64,000 nucleotides of DNA from NCBI GenBank assembly GCA_001566295.1, contig KQ964264.1, forward strand, positions 186,001 to 250,000, in the 5' to 3' direction. A program made the translations under genes and the position numbers. This DNA is from Microdochium bolleyi. Taxonomy: Eukaryota; Ascomycota; Sordariomycetes; Xylariales; Microdochiaceae. Below the pieces are notes generated by a model that saw only the letters and a list, made by a program, of their open reading frames with translations, was not told the origin of the DNA and ran no database searches. The first letter of the stretch is position 1, and every line of letters begins with the position of its first letter. Below, in pieces: positions 12,878-25,166 of this stretch.

Positions 12878-14978
12878 CTAATCCGCAGGCAGAACGCCGG
12901 TCGTGTCAACAGCAATCTGCGACGTAAAGACGTAAGGTTTGTCGAAACACGAATCCCACGCTGACATCCCGCCAGAAAACGTGTTAGTATTCTTCTGCCA
13001 GAACGCCTCCAGCACGTCCCGCGCGATGAGCGGCGAGAACGTGCCGATCTGACGGCTCAGGGCGACCAGTTGTGCAGAGACAAAGACACGTACAGCGGCC
13101 GTGGCATGGTCGGCGCTGCTGCTGCTGCTCTGGCTGATGTTGTTATTGCCGTTCTCAGTCGAAATACTACTTGTGTCGCCGTAGTCACCGAGCATGGTTC
13201 TGGGGACACCACCCTCGTTGTTATCTCTCGCAAGGCATCGGCCGCTGCCGGTCTCAGAGTCCGCGCCCGCGCTGATGCCGAGTACGACGAGAGGCCACAG
13301 CATGAATCGCCTGACACACGGGAAGTGCGTCGCCTCTGCCAGCGTGGAGAGGAGGCGAGCCGCGAGGACATCACGGCGGTCATCTGGCTGGAAGGCCGGG
13401 ACATCCACAGCAGGAGTTTCCAACGGCGCCCCCTGCAATGGCGGGAGCGAGAGGACGCAGTATAGCCCCGTGGCGGCCTTGAATGCTTGCCCAACGACCC
13501 GCCACCTCTGGAGTGCTGCACCCTCCGCGCTGCGTCCTGCAGCCTTGGAGGACGCCCAGTGGTCGACGTCGAAGGCGAGGATGCGCTCGAGCGTGCAGCT
13601 CGCCCCGAAACGTGGTTCCCCCACGTGCGCCTGAAAGCTGGACGGGTCAGTATTGCCGGTCATGGACGCACGCCTGCGGATGTCGTTGATGTTTGCGATC
13701 TCGGCGAACAGATGAGGCGGGCACAGGTGGAATGGTGACGCGGCGGTGCACTGTCGGATGTATGCGTAGATGGTTGCAGAGTCCGTGTGCGTGTTGGTGA
13801 GGAAGGTTGTGGCGAGCGCGGATGATGGACAGGTGGTTTCGCTGATGACGGCGATGCTGTGATGGTGGTGAGGGAGGTTGCGCGGTCAGTCAATCATGGA
13901 TCGAAGATTCCCAGCGTTCGCCAACGGGCCTGGACAACTTACAAGAGAACACTGACCAGCAGCGGCTCGAGCGCTGGGACGCGGCTGATGGACGCGAGCC
14001 CGCCGCGCAACGAGATGAGCCTCTCGAGGCCGGACAGGTGGCATCGCCAGGCGAGGGGCAAGCCATGCTGAGCCTGAACATATTTACCGTCTTGTGTTAG
14101 TCGACATTCACCGTGAGAATTCCAGCTCACGCCAGGTAGCGGTGGAAGGGAGTCATCTTGGCCGCAACGCACATCTACAAGCAGCTGTGTGAGCACGCCT
14201 ATAAGCAGGACATCGTGGAATTGATTCGTCACGGCGTGTGTTTTGGTAACCGATGCCGTGCCCAACGCCTCGTTCAGCGAGCGGATCGCCTTGCCGCGAT
14301 ACGAGTAGAACCTCTCCACCATGGCTCTGGGCTTGTGATGAAGATACTGCTCGCCGGGCGGCAGGTTGGCGGCCATGTAGTGACCCAGAGCCATGCAGAC
14401 TGTGCTGAGCTGCAGGTACTCGGGCAGGCTGCTGGCGTGGTGCAGAATTGCTGGCGTGATGCGGTACACGTGCGGATTCGGGCCGAGCTCTGTGATGCAG
14501 TGTAGTTCCGTGTATATGCAGGCGTTGACTATTGTTGGTATCTGTTAACCTTGATACCTGTAAGCTATCAATGACATGGGTGCCGCGGTGTCGACTAACA
14601 GTACTGGGCCGCCTCGAACATGACGTGTAAGCTCGATGTGGCGAGAATCTGTCGGACGAGATTTTGTTCTTGTTTGAACGACGGGCAGGACTTGGCTGCT
14701 GGCTCTGGTGCTGGGTAACTTGGTGGCATCTTGTACTGTTGCTGCTGGTGGTGGTGGTCTGACGTCCTTATCTTCTTCCATGGCCTTGCTGCCACGGTGC
14801 CGGGAGCGAGCCACCTGACTCGCGTGGGCTTGACGCCACTGTAGCCTGGGCACGCGAGGCCCGCTGCGTCACACCTCGCACATGCTGGGCGTGCCGAGTC
14901 GCAGACGAGCGACCTGTGGCGGCACTCCCAGCAGTGCTGCTTTCGTTGGCCGTGCTCGTGTGTCGGGGTCCTGGCCAT
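12878..14978 (-). CDS. Zn2Cys6 fungal transcription factor
   Basis: Four exons: 14978-14600, 14528-14131, 14073-13943, 13856-12878; 628 residues. Near the N-terminus Cys 16, 19, 26, 33, 36 and 43 give C-x2-C-x6-C-x6-C-x2-C-x6-C, the fungal binuclear zinc cluster that binds DNA. A His/Gln run follows, and the remainder is a helical Leu-rich region like the fungal-specific transcription factor domain. The second intron is only 57 nt, a multiple of three and without a stop, but has a good GTGAGC donor, CTAAC branch point and CAG acceptor, so I treat it as an intron. The gene is divergent from the RTA1-type gene, with 438 bp between the two start codons, which makes that gene a candidate target. 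Its real targets are unknown. Confidence 0.86.
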
Positions 14979-15416
14979 TTGCGTGCCGGGTTTGTCAGTA
15001 CAATATAGACAGTAAAGGATGATACAAGTCAGCCTCCCATGCCACACGGCAGACCCAAAGAAAGCCGGGCTGTGCTGTTCTCGGTAACGTCATATCGAGA
15101 CTTGATGGCTGCCTGGCCGAGCTGCGCCAGCCCCTGTTGGGACAATGGCAGCGCCAAGCCGGGGACCCGACACCCACGTGGTCTTGGCGTCTTTATTATC
15201 CCGATTGGGCCAGGTAATGAGCCGCAAGTGCTGACAGGGGCGGCCGGCATGGCGATCCTCGGATGCTGTATGAGGCTTTGTAAGATAGGGTGAAGGGACT
15301 GGGTCGAGGTACACATAAAAGACGCTTCGCTCGTCATTCATTGCGAATGACAGAAGAGGCTTCCACACGGCAAGACAATAATCACACTAGACCGCCTTCT
15401 CTGCAATAATCACACC

Positions 15417-16757
15417 ATGTCTTCTTGGGGTCAGCCTGGTATGCCAGTTCATCCTTCTCCCTGTCACCCGGCTTGAGCTCCGTGCCCAGAGCTCCAGTTT
15501 CACTGACATCCCAATGATCTAGTCCTGTACAGCCTGTACGTCTACAAGCCGAGCAACATGGCACCAGCCATCTTCGCCGTTCTGTATGGAATCTCGACTG
15601 TCGCACATATCTGGCAGTGCCAGTATGTAGAGCTCGGGGTTTTGTTTCTCTTTGCGACGGTTCGAGCTGACATGAAGGCCAATCAGTCGCTACAAGGCCT
15701 TCAGGCTCGTTGGCTTACAATGCGTCTGCGGTGTGCTCTTCACCGTCGGCTACGCTCTCCGCGAGTACGGAGCGTTCAACTATTTGTACCGCAAGGGCAC
15801 AGACGACCGGTCGCCCTTGCTTGTGTATATATTCAGCCAGGTTTTCATCTACGTGTGTCCGTAAGTCGCTCCCCACTTCCATGCTATCATCACCCACCTC
15901 CAGCACTGACTGACTGGACGTTGCCATTCCCGCGTGCCCGCTGCAGTCCCCTCCTCGAACTAGCAAACTACCACGTCCTCGGGCGCATTTTCCACTTCGT
16001 CCCTTCCGCCGCCCCGATCCCCGCGCCCTTCATCCTGCGCATTTTTGGCGGGCTCATGGCCGTCGTCGAGGCCCTGAACGCCCTCGGCGCCGCACTGTCC
16101 TCGAACCCGACCTCGACATCCGCGAGCCAGGCACTGGGTGCGCACTTGGCCGTCGCCGCGGTTTGCATGCAGCTCGGCATCATCGCGATATTCTTCGTAC
16201 TCGCGGGCATGTTCCAGCACCGCCTCTCCTCGGTGAGGGCGGCGGCAGCCCGGTCCAGAACCGGGGGCATCCAGGAGGACAATGGCGGCCTGAGGGAAGC
16301 CCAGGTAATCCTGGTCGTCATGTACGCCAGTATGCTCCTCATCCTCGCGCGCACCGTGTACCGCCTCGTCGAGCACCTGCCGGGCTCCGACCACACGCGG
16401 CGGGACATCACCAACCTGGCTGCCCTGCAGGCCCTGAGCCCGCTGCTACGCTACGAGATCTTCTTCCTCGTCTTCGACGGCGCGCTGATGCTGGCCAACT
16501 CGATCCTGTGGAACGTCTGGCATCCGGGCCGACTCCTGCCGCGGGATCCGCGGGTATATCTCGCGCAGGACGGGAGTCGGGTCTTGAGGGAGGTGGTGGT
16601 GGCTGACGGGAGAGCTTGGTGGGAGAAGGTGCTGCATGTGGTCACCTTTGGGATGTTCTTTGGGGCGGCGGCATCATCGAAGCGCAAACGCAGCGGAGAG
16701 TCCTGCGCCGACGAGATGGAGATGGCGATGGTCGCTCGGCAATCTGAGTCGCTGTGA
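15417..16757 (+). CDS. RTA1-like multi-pass membrane protein
   Basis: Four exons: 15417-15438, 15523-15622, 15687-15860, 15947-16757; 368 residues. The tiny first exon (ATG at 15417) supplies the few residues before the tyrosine-rich start typical of RTA1 proteins. About seven hydrophobic segments are present. Family marks include a Y-x-P-S-x2-A-like opening, the Y-R-x2-E stretch in the sixth segment and an L-W-N-V-x-H-P-G motif after the last segment. RTA1 relatives (yeast Rta1, Rsb1) confer resistance to 7-aminocholesterol or move sphingoid bases across the plasma membrane; which activity applies here is not known. It is head-to-head with a Zn2Cys6 regulator. The 3' flank starts with a very long C run. 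The family call is firm. Confidence 0.88.
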
Positions 16758-16769
16758 CCGACAGGACGG

Positions 16770-16775
16770 CCCCCC

Positions 16776-16830
<55 letters not shown>
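16770..16830. repeat. Long poly-C homopolymer tract
   Basis: Six C, one T at 16776, then 54 uninterrupted C from 16777 to 16830. It begins about a dozen bases after the stop codon of the RTA1-like gene, so it would lie in its 3' untranslated region. On the minus strand it is a G run able to form quadruplexes. Such a tract is hard to sequence and may be partly an assembly artefact. Confidence 0.95.
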
Positions 16831-16832
<2 letters not shown>

Positions 16833-17639
16833 TCCGGACAGATCACAGAAGTGATCGCCGTCCATACTTTGTGCGCTGGCTCCGATATCTTGATGGTCCT
16901 TCTTCCACTTGTAACACTTTCCCCGTCTGTTCTGCCCAGTCGTCAATTCGGGTGTTGAGCATAACAGTGGTCTTGGGGATCATTCCTCACAATCTTGTGG
17001 GTCGACTACTATAGTTGATGTGCGTGAGGATAATTGAGCAGGATTCTATCACAGTCCATACAAAATCTACGTTACAGTAACGCGTCCATTTCACACTACA
17101 GGTGCTTTCGTACACTGTAGAAGCACCTCCTATTCCGTCTCACCTGCAAGTGTGTGCTTCTTGTCGGCGGCTGTGTGGATTGGGTCTCTCTTGAATCCAA
17201 GATGGAAAAGTCCGGCGTCTTCCAAGCACAAACGGTCCACAATCCATCGCAAAGTCGCGCTTCTGGACCGCACTGTAGTGTCCATGCTGGTCATCCATAC
17301 GACGCACTTGCAAATCACAATCTTGGCAGGATTCGTGGGATTCGGGGGATCCGCCCAGGAGCCACTTTTCGTGACCCGATCGTCTTCCCGACCGACTTCG
17401 GTGCGGGGAAAACTACGCTTACGCTTATAAATGGGGAGATATTCGGCGCTTATTCAATTCCCTTCATTGTCAAAACAATCGCCAAGTTAACCACCCCGTG
17501 CGTGGTAGCGTACGTGTAGCTAATGGGCCACGCGACACGAAGAACCAGGACTGGGAAATCGCTGTGAATTGGACAGATACCGGGGAATCAAGATAATCGA
17601 GCACGCACGCCACAACCCGAACAAAACCAGACGCCCGCG
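16831..17639. other. Promoter region of the tannase-family gene
   Basis: No gene is supported in these 0.8 kb. The short open frames have no domain. The region includes a TATA box near 17426 and ends at the start codon of the tannase-family gene. Confidence 0.55.
17426..17431 (+). promoter_or_regulatory. Probable TATA box
   Basis: TATAAA in a locally AT-rich spot, about 210 bp upstream of the tannase-family ATG at 17640. Position and orientation fit a core promoter with a long 5' leader. Confidence 0.5.
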
Positions 17640-19473
17640 ATGAGCCTCTTCCCCGAAGCCGGCACCGTGTTAGCGGCAACCGGCGGCATCGTCTCGCATC
17701 AGTGCATGCCGTCGACCTTCTCAGGCATTACCCTCTACGGCGCCGAGATCCAGTCCGTCGCCGCGGCCCTGGCCGACGCGACCTCCCCGCCCGCCGTCTC
17801 CAACTTCTGGCCCGTCAGGGAGGACCCCCCGCCGACGGTGCAGGTCTGCAACGTGACCGTCACATACACGCACCCGGGCTGGGCGGACACGATACACACC
17901 TGGGTCCAGCTGCCCGTGTCGGAGGATTGGAACGGGCGGCTGCTGGGTTTCGGCGGCGGCGGCTGGGTCACGGGCCATCACGGTGCCCTCGCGCTGCCTG
18001 CGGCCCGGGGGTTCGCTGCGGTCGCGACGGACGGGGGACACAGTCTTGATCAAAGTGTGGATGACTGGGCGCTGCTGGGAGGAGAGAATGTGAATTGGCA
18101 CCTGCTGCACGACTTTGCGGCGGTCGCGCTGGATGACGCTGCAACGCTGGGCAAGGAGGTTGTCAGGAAGTTCTATGGGGAGAGCCCACGCAAGTCGTAT
18201 TTCAACGTGAGTGTGATTCGCTACTCCGTCCCTCTTCGCCTGTTGTAGGAGGGGCGGCTGTTCGCGAGAGAAGCAACCCGCACTGACATTGCTTGGACCT
18301 GAAGGGCTGCTCGACTGGCGGGCGACAAGGTCACATGCTCGCCCAGCGCTACCCGGACCAGTACGACGGTATTCTCGCCACCGCAGCTGCCTTCAACTGG
18401 GACCGCCTCCTGCCTGCCGACTACTGGGGTTTCATCACGATGAAGGAGATTGGTAAGGCAAATACTCTTTACATCACCCTTTGCAGATACAAACCCCCCT
18501 TCGTGCGGTGCAACGAGCAACTGACCCCGTCCTCCAAGGATACTATCCTCCGCCGTGCGAACTAGCCGCCATCACCGCCGCGGCAATCAAGGCCTGCGAC
18601 ACCCCCGACGGCGTCGAGGACAACATCACCATCGACGACTCGGCCTGCGACTTTGACCCGCACTCCGTCGTCGGCACGCAAATCACCTGCCCGGACCTCA
18701 ACAACACCACCATCACCGTCTCCGCCGGGGCCGCCAGGATCGCAGCAGCGGTCTGGGACGGACCCCGCGACGACAAGACCGGCCGCTCGCTGTGGCACGG
18801 GTTCAGCAAGGTCGCCTCCCTCGTCCGCCTGTACTCGACGCAGTGCCAGGGCGAGGACGCGGGTAGCTGCGTGCCCGCGGGCTTCCCCATCCCGGCCGAG
18901 TACCTGCGCGTCCTCGTCTCCGCGGACAAGCGCCTCGACGTGACCTCGCTCACCTGGGCCGAGTACACGCGCCTGTTCCGGCTGTCGGTGAACCAGTACG
19001 CCTCCGTGCTGGGCACGTCCGACCCGGACCTCACGTCTTTCAAGCGCAGGGGCGGCAAGATGATCACGTGGCACGGGCTCGCAGATGAGCTGATCCCACC
19101 GGGGGGCACGCGGGAGTACTACGAGCGCGTCGTGGCACTGGACCCGGCGAGAAGCGGAGGCGGAGAGGAGGGTGATGGTGTGGACGGGTACTACCGCTAC
19201 TTCGAGGCCCCCGGGATCGAGCACTGCGCGATGGGCGAGGGGTGGTACCCCGGCGATGCGCTGGACGCGCTGATCGCGTGGGTCGAGCAGGGCGAGGCGC
19301 CGGAGACGCTGTATGCGGAGAACGCGTGGGCAGTGGCGAGGAAGCCTGGGAGCAGGAAGGTGCACTTGTGCAAGTATCCGAAGCAGTTGAAGTTTCTAGG
19401 CGGGGACGCGGATCTGGCTGAGTCGTGGGGCTGCGAGGAGAGGAAGGGCTCAGAAGAAGTTAAGGAGCTGTGA
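17640..19473 (+). CDS. Tannase / feruloyl esterase family hydrolase
   Basis: Three exons: 17640-18206, 18305-18452, 18539-19473; 549 residues. The nucleophile motif G-C-S-T-G-G-R lies at the exon 1/2 junction (Ser192), the acid is Asp421 in W-H-G-x-A-D, and the base is His467 followed by Cys468. This reproduces the CS-D-HC motif of the family, in which the two Cys next to Ser and His form a disulphide. The enzymes cleave ester bonds of gallate or ferulate in tannins and plant cell wall polymers. The second intron acceptor (AAG at 18538) was chosen because it restores the conserved G-Y-Y-P-P-P-C-E segment and has a CTGAC branch point. Oddly, no signal peptide is visible after the ATG used, so the product may be intracellular or an upstream exon may be missing. 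Confidence 0.85.
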
Positions 19474-19878
19474 CGGACATTGTCCGAGACCAGGGAGTGG
19501 AGCAGATTGAGGTGGCGGCTCGTGTGAGACGGTGAATGGGACGTAGTGTGCAAGCGTAGGGATCATCGTGGAAAACCTGCATTGTAGCGAATTATACACG
19601 CCTGGAGGGTGTTGTCAATGTCGTGGCTCCCCATTGTACGTAAGATGAATGAACAGATCGACGACAGCGTCACCGTGGAAAGCAGAGTCACAAATAAACA
19701 TCCTGGTCCTCTACGATATCTTTATTGTGTGACTGTATTGTCAATATCTACATAGAACGAAGGCACTCGCGTTCAGATCTTGATAACGTCATGATCGCCG
19801 CAGCCAGAGCAGCGAAGCGATCACAGGCCTCCTCAGAGCGAAGGACGCCCTCCCTGTCAGACTCTGTCTTTGACGACT
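19474..19878. other. Convergent 3' intergenic region
   Basis: About 400 bp between the stops of two convergent genes (the tannase-family gene and the aspartic protease). Nothing else is recognised; it should carry both polyadenylation regions. Confidence 0.6.
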
Positions 19879-21226
19879 TTAAAGGCTCTTGGAGGCCCAG
19901 CCCAGTCTGGGGCTGCTGCCGCCCTCAAAGACCACAAAGGCGGCCTTGAGCGCGACATCACCAAAGATGTTGATGCCGACCGAGTCGCTGGTCTGGATGC
20001 CGCCGAAGCACTGCGAGCTGCCGGTCGAGATGGGACCGAAGTTCATGTAGCTGCCGGGGATGGTGATCCTGGCGCTGCCGACGCCGAAGGTGAAGCTGGG
20101 CGCGGTGGCCTTGCAGGGGAACACGTAGCCGCCCGCCGACGAGCTGCTCTGCGAGCCGGAGATCTGGGCGTAGTACGCAGACACGACCGAGGCCGGGAGG
20201 TACAGCAGGGTGGTGCCGGTGTCGGCGATGCCGGAGACGGAGGTGGACTTGAACGAGCCAGAGCCGACCTGGTAGCCGGTCGAGGTGAAGTCCCAGAAGC
20301 CCTGGCTGGAGTCGACGGCGGTGTAGGTCAAGGCACCGGTGTAGGCAGAGGTGTCAATGTAGCCGAAGTTGTAGTGGCCGGCTAATCCAGAGAGTTAGTC
20401 ATCGTGCTACGAAGGCACAACCCGGAAAGGCGTCGGGGCATAAAGATGGAGACAATCAAAACTTACTAGCCTGGTGCTTCAAGTCAGCAGTGAACAGGGG
20501 CTTGGCCAGCGAGGACTTGGCGTTGTCAAAGAACGTCAGCTGCTGGTTCGGGCTGACGGTGTTGATCGAGCTGAACGCCAGGCCGACCAGACCATCGGTC
20601 TCGCTCTCGCGGGTGAAGCTGGACGAGACCTTCTGGGCAGCCTCGACGGCCTGGCCCTTGACGGTCAGTCCGCCGATGGTGACCGTGTCGGTGTAAACGT
20701 CGCCGCTGGACGAGCTGCCGTCGCCGTACGAGATGCGCCAGGTAGATCCGCTGAGCTTCTTGGCTGTGCTGCTCTTAGAAGCAGTGTAGATGGTCTGGCC
20801 GTTGCGCTGGCTCGTGGGAGTCTCGCTGCTGAACACCCACAGGTCGGACGAGCCCGTGTCGAAGTCGAGGCTCAGCGTCTGCGCAGGCGTGCCGATCTGA
20901 ACGGGCGCGTCGTACGCATCGTCGAGCGAGTCGATCGGGGTGGCGGCGACGGAGCCCTGGTCCCGGCGGGCAAGGGCATCAGCGGCGGTGATGTTGGCGA
21001 CCGCGGCGACGAGCGAGGCCGGCGGGGCGGCGCCGAACTTGAGGTGCGTGTTATACACGGACAGGGCGCCGTTGAAGTTGTGGTGGTTCTTGCGGGCAGT
21101 CTTGACCGAGGCTGTGCCAGCGCCGGCACCGGCGAGGGTGCCGATGCGGCTGCTGGGAGGCAGGGCAGCGACGAGGCCGGCCTGAGCGATGCAGGCGGCT
21201 ACCAGGGCGTTGGTGAGGACATACAT
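19879..21226 (-). CDS. Secreted pepsin-like aspartic protease (family A1)
   Basis: Two exons: 21226-20467 and 20381-19879; 420 residues, usual for fungal penicillopepsin/endothiapepsin-type enzymes. A hydrophobic signal peptide covers about residues 1-22, followed by a basic propeptide ending near an R-R pair at 87-88. The first catalytic motif D-T-G-S has Asp123, and the second D-T-G-T has Asp307; between them are the flap-region Y-G-D-G-S and the usual G-x-x-G-L-A core. The enzyme should be secreted as a zymogen and act on proteins at acid pH. The intron (donor GTAAGT, acceptor TTAG) splits the conserved K-H-Q segment as in relatives. It is convergent with the tannase-family gene, and a TATA element lies about 150 bp upstream. 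Confidence 0.93.
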
Positions 21227-21374
21227 CTTGGTAGAAGCGGAGGAGGTCGTGCTGAGGAATAGACCGGAGAGTGAGTGACGGAGTCAGGCTGGGAGTGCAA
21301 GGGAGAAGCTGGCTGCGGATGCTACTGCTGCTGGCTTTCTGAAGGATATGATGAACAGAGGCGAGGAGTATGAC

Positions 21375-21381
21375 TTATATA
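21375..21381 (-). promoter_or_regulatory. Probable TATA box of the aspartic protease gene
   Basis: TATATAA on the minus strand, about 150 bp upstream of the ATG at 21226, a sensible distance for a fungal core promoter. Confidence 0.55.
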
Positions 21382-21389
21382 TCCCGCTG

Positions 21390-23720
21390 TCACGCGTGTT
21401 CCTCATGCTTGCGCCCATCCGTGATCAACATTGGCGCTGGTGATCCCCGAGCCGAGTGGCGTTTGGTGTTTCGACGAAAGAGGGAGCTGCCGTCTGGTTG
21501 GCACACTACTCCACATGATAAGCAATGCTAAGCTTATGATCCCTGCACTGGCCTTCACTAGTCAGAGCCGGACTATAGGATGACAACGGAGTTCTGCGGA
21601 GGAGCAATGCTGGGCTCGGGATTAGCCGCAGATTCGATCATCTGCCGTGCGAGTGGTGTGCTGGCCAATCGGCATGTGAACGGGCACCCCTCACTCTGCC
21701 TACCCACGCCAGTTCCCTGTTGTGCGGGAACAAGCTTCCTGTTTCGTCCGCTTTGTCGTGGTGTTGTGTCCCAGGGCTGGCACAGATAGAGAGGACGCTG
21801 CCGTATAGCCGTGGTGTCACCATCGGTGCTACAAGCTATTGGGTCATCTGGCAATAAGCTCCGCCAACCATAGCAGCCGAAAGTGGCAGTTGAATAGCCC
21901 AAGACGCGCGGCGACTGATCGACCTGCCCGTCCGGGTCAGCACCCGACAGCCCAGTGCCGACCACGAGTCGGGTCCAGGGGAGTCGTGACCTGCTTCGCG
22001 CCGTTGATGCCTTGCGGATTGGCCAGGGGCTGCAGCTGCCACCTCTGCAGTTTCGGGAAGGTCACATAGACCACCTGGCACTTAAGCTTTCCTGGCTGCA
22101 GCCAAGAGTTGCTTGATCACGACAAGCTTCGCCGATCCCCCCTAGCAGCTTGACCACTAAGAACCGGGGTTGCGCCATAAAACCTGGAAATGAGAAGGGC
22201 TAGCGCTTGGACGAGAGGAGCCCAACCTACCTACCAGACCTGACAAACTCCGCTGACCGCTGCCATTGGTCCTTTTCTGCGACTTTCTCGCATCCAAATG
22301 TCCTTTTGTGTGGGCCAGGGGCTGCGCTCCCAGTGCATACTACAATATGCCCCTGTCGCACTAGACAGTGGCTGAACACTACTGCGTACAGCCGTCACAC
22401 ACTACAGCAGAGCATGTGGTGAACGACACTGACTGCGCGAAATATTTGGGGGTCGATCACCAGAAACGGCAGGTCTGCTATTCAACGGCAGTTGTTCTGT
22501 ACCGCGTGACAGCGCCACACAATTGCATGTCCTTGATAACGACAGAACGAGATCCTTCTCGACCTGGAGATAAAGACCGATGTGAGGCGGTCATTTTTTG
22601 CGCGGCAGCTTGCGTCAGTCGAGTCCAAGAGTACACCTTGTTTTGTGAACCTTTGTGTCCACCACCAATTCCAGAGCGCACTTTCTCATCGAGACGCACT
22701 CCGCACTCGGTCGCGTGCAGACATGTCTTCATGCTGCGGCTACGCAGTGCATTTCCAAGCTTCGTGATAGCCATGGCCGTTGGTAGTATCCCCTGATCAC
22801 GGAGACTACGTCAAGCAAGGGCTTGCCTTGCTGATCTCTGTTAGCTCAGAGAGTCTTGAGCACGGACAAAGCTTCTGCTGGCAGGGACATGCCCAGCGGC
22901 CCTTGACATTGCGGGACGGTGGATCACGAATGCTTTCTCCAGAATCCTATCTACTGTTACCAGAATCAAGAGCTTGATCGACTTTTTGCTGGCAGTAGCG
23001 TGACCAGATCACAGGAAAGAAGAATTTAACCTTGGTGACTACACTCATTCGAGACGAAAGAATAGCGTGATATACCGGGCTTGCAGGAACCTCAAGGGTA
23101 GTACTCCACATGCGTCATGGCATCTGATGGCTTCTTGTGCTATTGGGCAGGCAAGGTCTGGCACTTCGACCGCTGAGTCATCTTGGGCTCCTTTGGAGCA
23201 AGTCAACCGAGCTTCGTAGCTCGGAGTTCCTCTTGATTGACGACTTTCATTTACCATGGTTGATCTCACTCATCAGCGCTCCCGTCAGCGTCAGAAATTT
23301 GTTTACAATAACATCACACTTTCGGTGTGCAGCTGCGACGACAGGCTGTAGACCCGGTTGTTCAAAAAGTCACCCATTGCCCACAGAATGCGCCGACGAA
23401 GACATTTGTACCTAATGCCGGGCAAGATTTACGACGGGACTCGAAGCTATTTCGTGGCTATGCTCGCCCGCTCGTTGTCTGCATTAGGTGGGCCTGATCT
23501 TTGATCAAATAGTGGCATGCGTCCCTCAGCACATAAACAGCAGCCGCTCGGGCAATGGCAAAGTGCTAAATGATGGCTATGGAAAATCCAAGAGAAATAT
23601 ATACAGTCGAATTGAAATTGAGCCTTTTTCTTTTTAGATCGAGACACTTTCTCGACCGAGCTGACATTTTAACAGCGCGCCCTCGAAGGTCCGTCCAAAC
23701 AGTTGAAGAAGCACTGTCCT
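21390..23720. other. Intergenic region with no recognised gene
   Basis: About 2.3 kb between the aspartic protease promoter and the 3' end of the alpha-galactosidase gene. Only short open frames without domains or splice partners are present. Confidence 0.5.
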
Positions 23721-25166
23721 CTAAGCCTTGGTGACCTTGTAGACAGCCATGTCGTGCTGGCCGAGGCTAATGCTCACCGACGAGCCCGTGCCGGAAGTGC
23801 CGCGGAACAGCTCCGTCCAGCGCCAGTTGCCGGAGCCGAGGCCAGGGACCTGGGCGAAGTTGACGGAGAGCGTCTCGGCGCCATCGGGCGCGATCAGGCC
23901 AATGACGACGCCGTCGGACAGCTGGCCGGCCCAGTAGCGGTAGAGCTGGCCATTGACGGGGCCGGGCTTGCCAGAGGGGACGAAGGTGGTCGCGGCCTTG
24001 CCGAGAGAGTCCTGGTTGATGGCGAGGAGGCCCTGGGATTTAATGCATGTCAGTCTCTGGCATACTATACGTGATCTGACGTAATGCGAAGGAGATACGA
24101 TAAAGGTACGGGTATAGGCTAGCTTACCTTGTTCTTGATCAGGTTCAGGCGGGTCGTGGTCAGCTTGGTCATGTCGGTGCCCATGATGATGGGAGACTTG
24201 GCGATTGCCCACAGGCCAAAGTGAGTGCGCTCCTGGGCATCGCTGAGCTTGCCGTTTCCGATGATCTACGAGTCCTCTGTCAGTTGACACACTGACCAAG
24301 TGCAGGTCAACAGATCGTCAAGTTCACTCACCATCATGTCGAGATCATTGAAAGCACCTGGCTTCGAGTACTGCGCGATCGGCCCGGCCGCGCTGCCGAT
24401 GCGGACGACATCGGCCCAGCCGCCCCAATTGTCGACGCTCATGCGCCAGCTGTTGCCCGTCGCGGCGCCCCAGGTCCAGACCGAGTCGCGGCCCCAGTTG
24501 CACAACGAGTAGAAGATGGGCTTGCCCGTCTGCAGCAGCTGGTCGCGCATCTTGACGTACCACGTCTGGCTGGTGCCCGCGGGGTTCGGGCACGTCTGCA
24601 CCACGCCGCTGTTGCACGGAGTGTAGCAGTTGTCGTACTTCCAGTAGTCGACGCCCCAGGCCGCGAGCGTCTGGGCGTCCTTCTGCTCGAAGCCCTGGCT
24701 GCCCGGGTAACCCGCGCAGGTCATGGTGCCAGCGTCGCCGTAGAGCCCGAGCTTCAGGCCCATGCCGTGGATTTGGTCCGCGAGAGCCTTGATGCCCTGC
24801 GGGAACTTGGCAGGGTCCGCAACCAGGTGGCCCGAGGAGTTGCGCGACTTGGTCGTCCAGCAATCATCAATGTTGATGTACTTGTAGCCCAGGTCTCGGA
24901 GGCCCAGGTTGACGAAGGCGTTGGCCGTGTTCAGGGCGACCTGAGCAGTGGCGGCATTGCAGCCTCCTTGGTTCTGAGAGGGTTCATGGGTTAGGAAAAT
25001 AATTTTGCTGGCAAAGAGGCCCGTGTTAGGAGTGAGGTGTGTCGCTTACCCAGCTGTTCCAGCCCAGAGCAGGTGTTCGTCCCAGACCATTTTCAAGTCG
25101 GGGAACAACAGACGCCGAGGCGGTGGTGGCCACTGCAAGTGCAGCGAAGCTGATGTCTGAACGCAT
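23721..25166 (-). CDS. Secreted alpha-galactosidase, GH27
   Basis: Four exons: 25166-25050, 24973-24332, 24265-24128, 24032-23721; every intron is phase 0 and the product has 402 residues. A short signal peptide precedes the T-P-x-L-G-W-N-S-W opening typical of family 27. The nucleophile is Asp153 in K-Y-D-N-C, and the acid/base is Asp220 in R-M-S-V-D, matching the R-x3-D motif of the family. The C-terminal region from about residue 310 is the antiparallel beta domain. The enzyme releases terminal alpha-1,6-galactose from raffinose-type sugars and galactomannan in the extracellular medium. No carbohydrate-binding module is attached. Substrate preference cannot be read from sequence. Confidence 0.94.
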
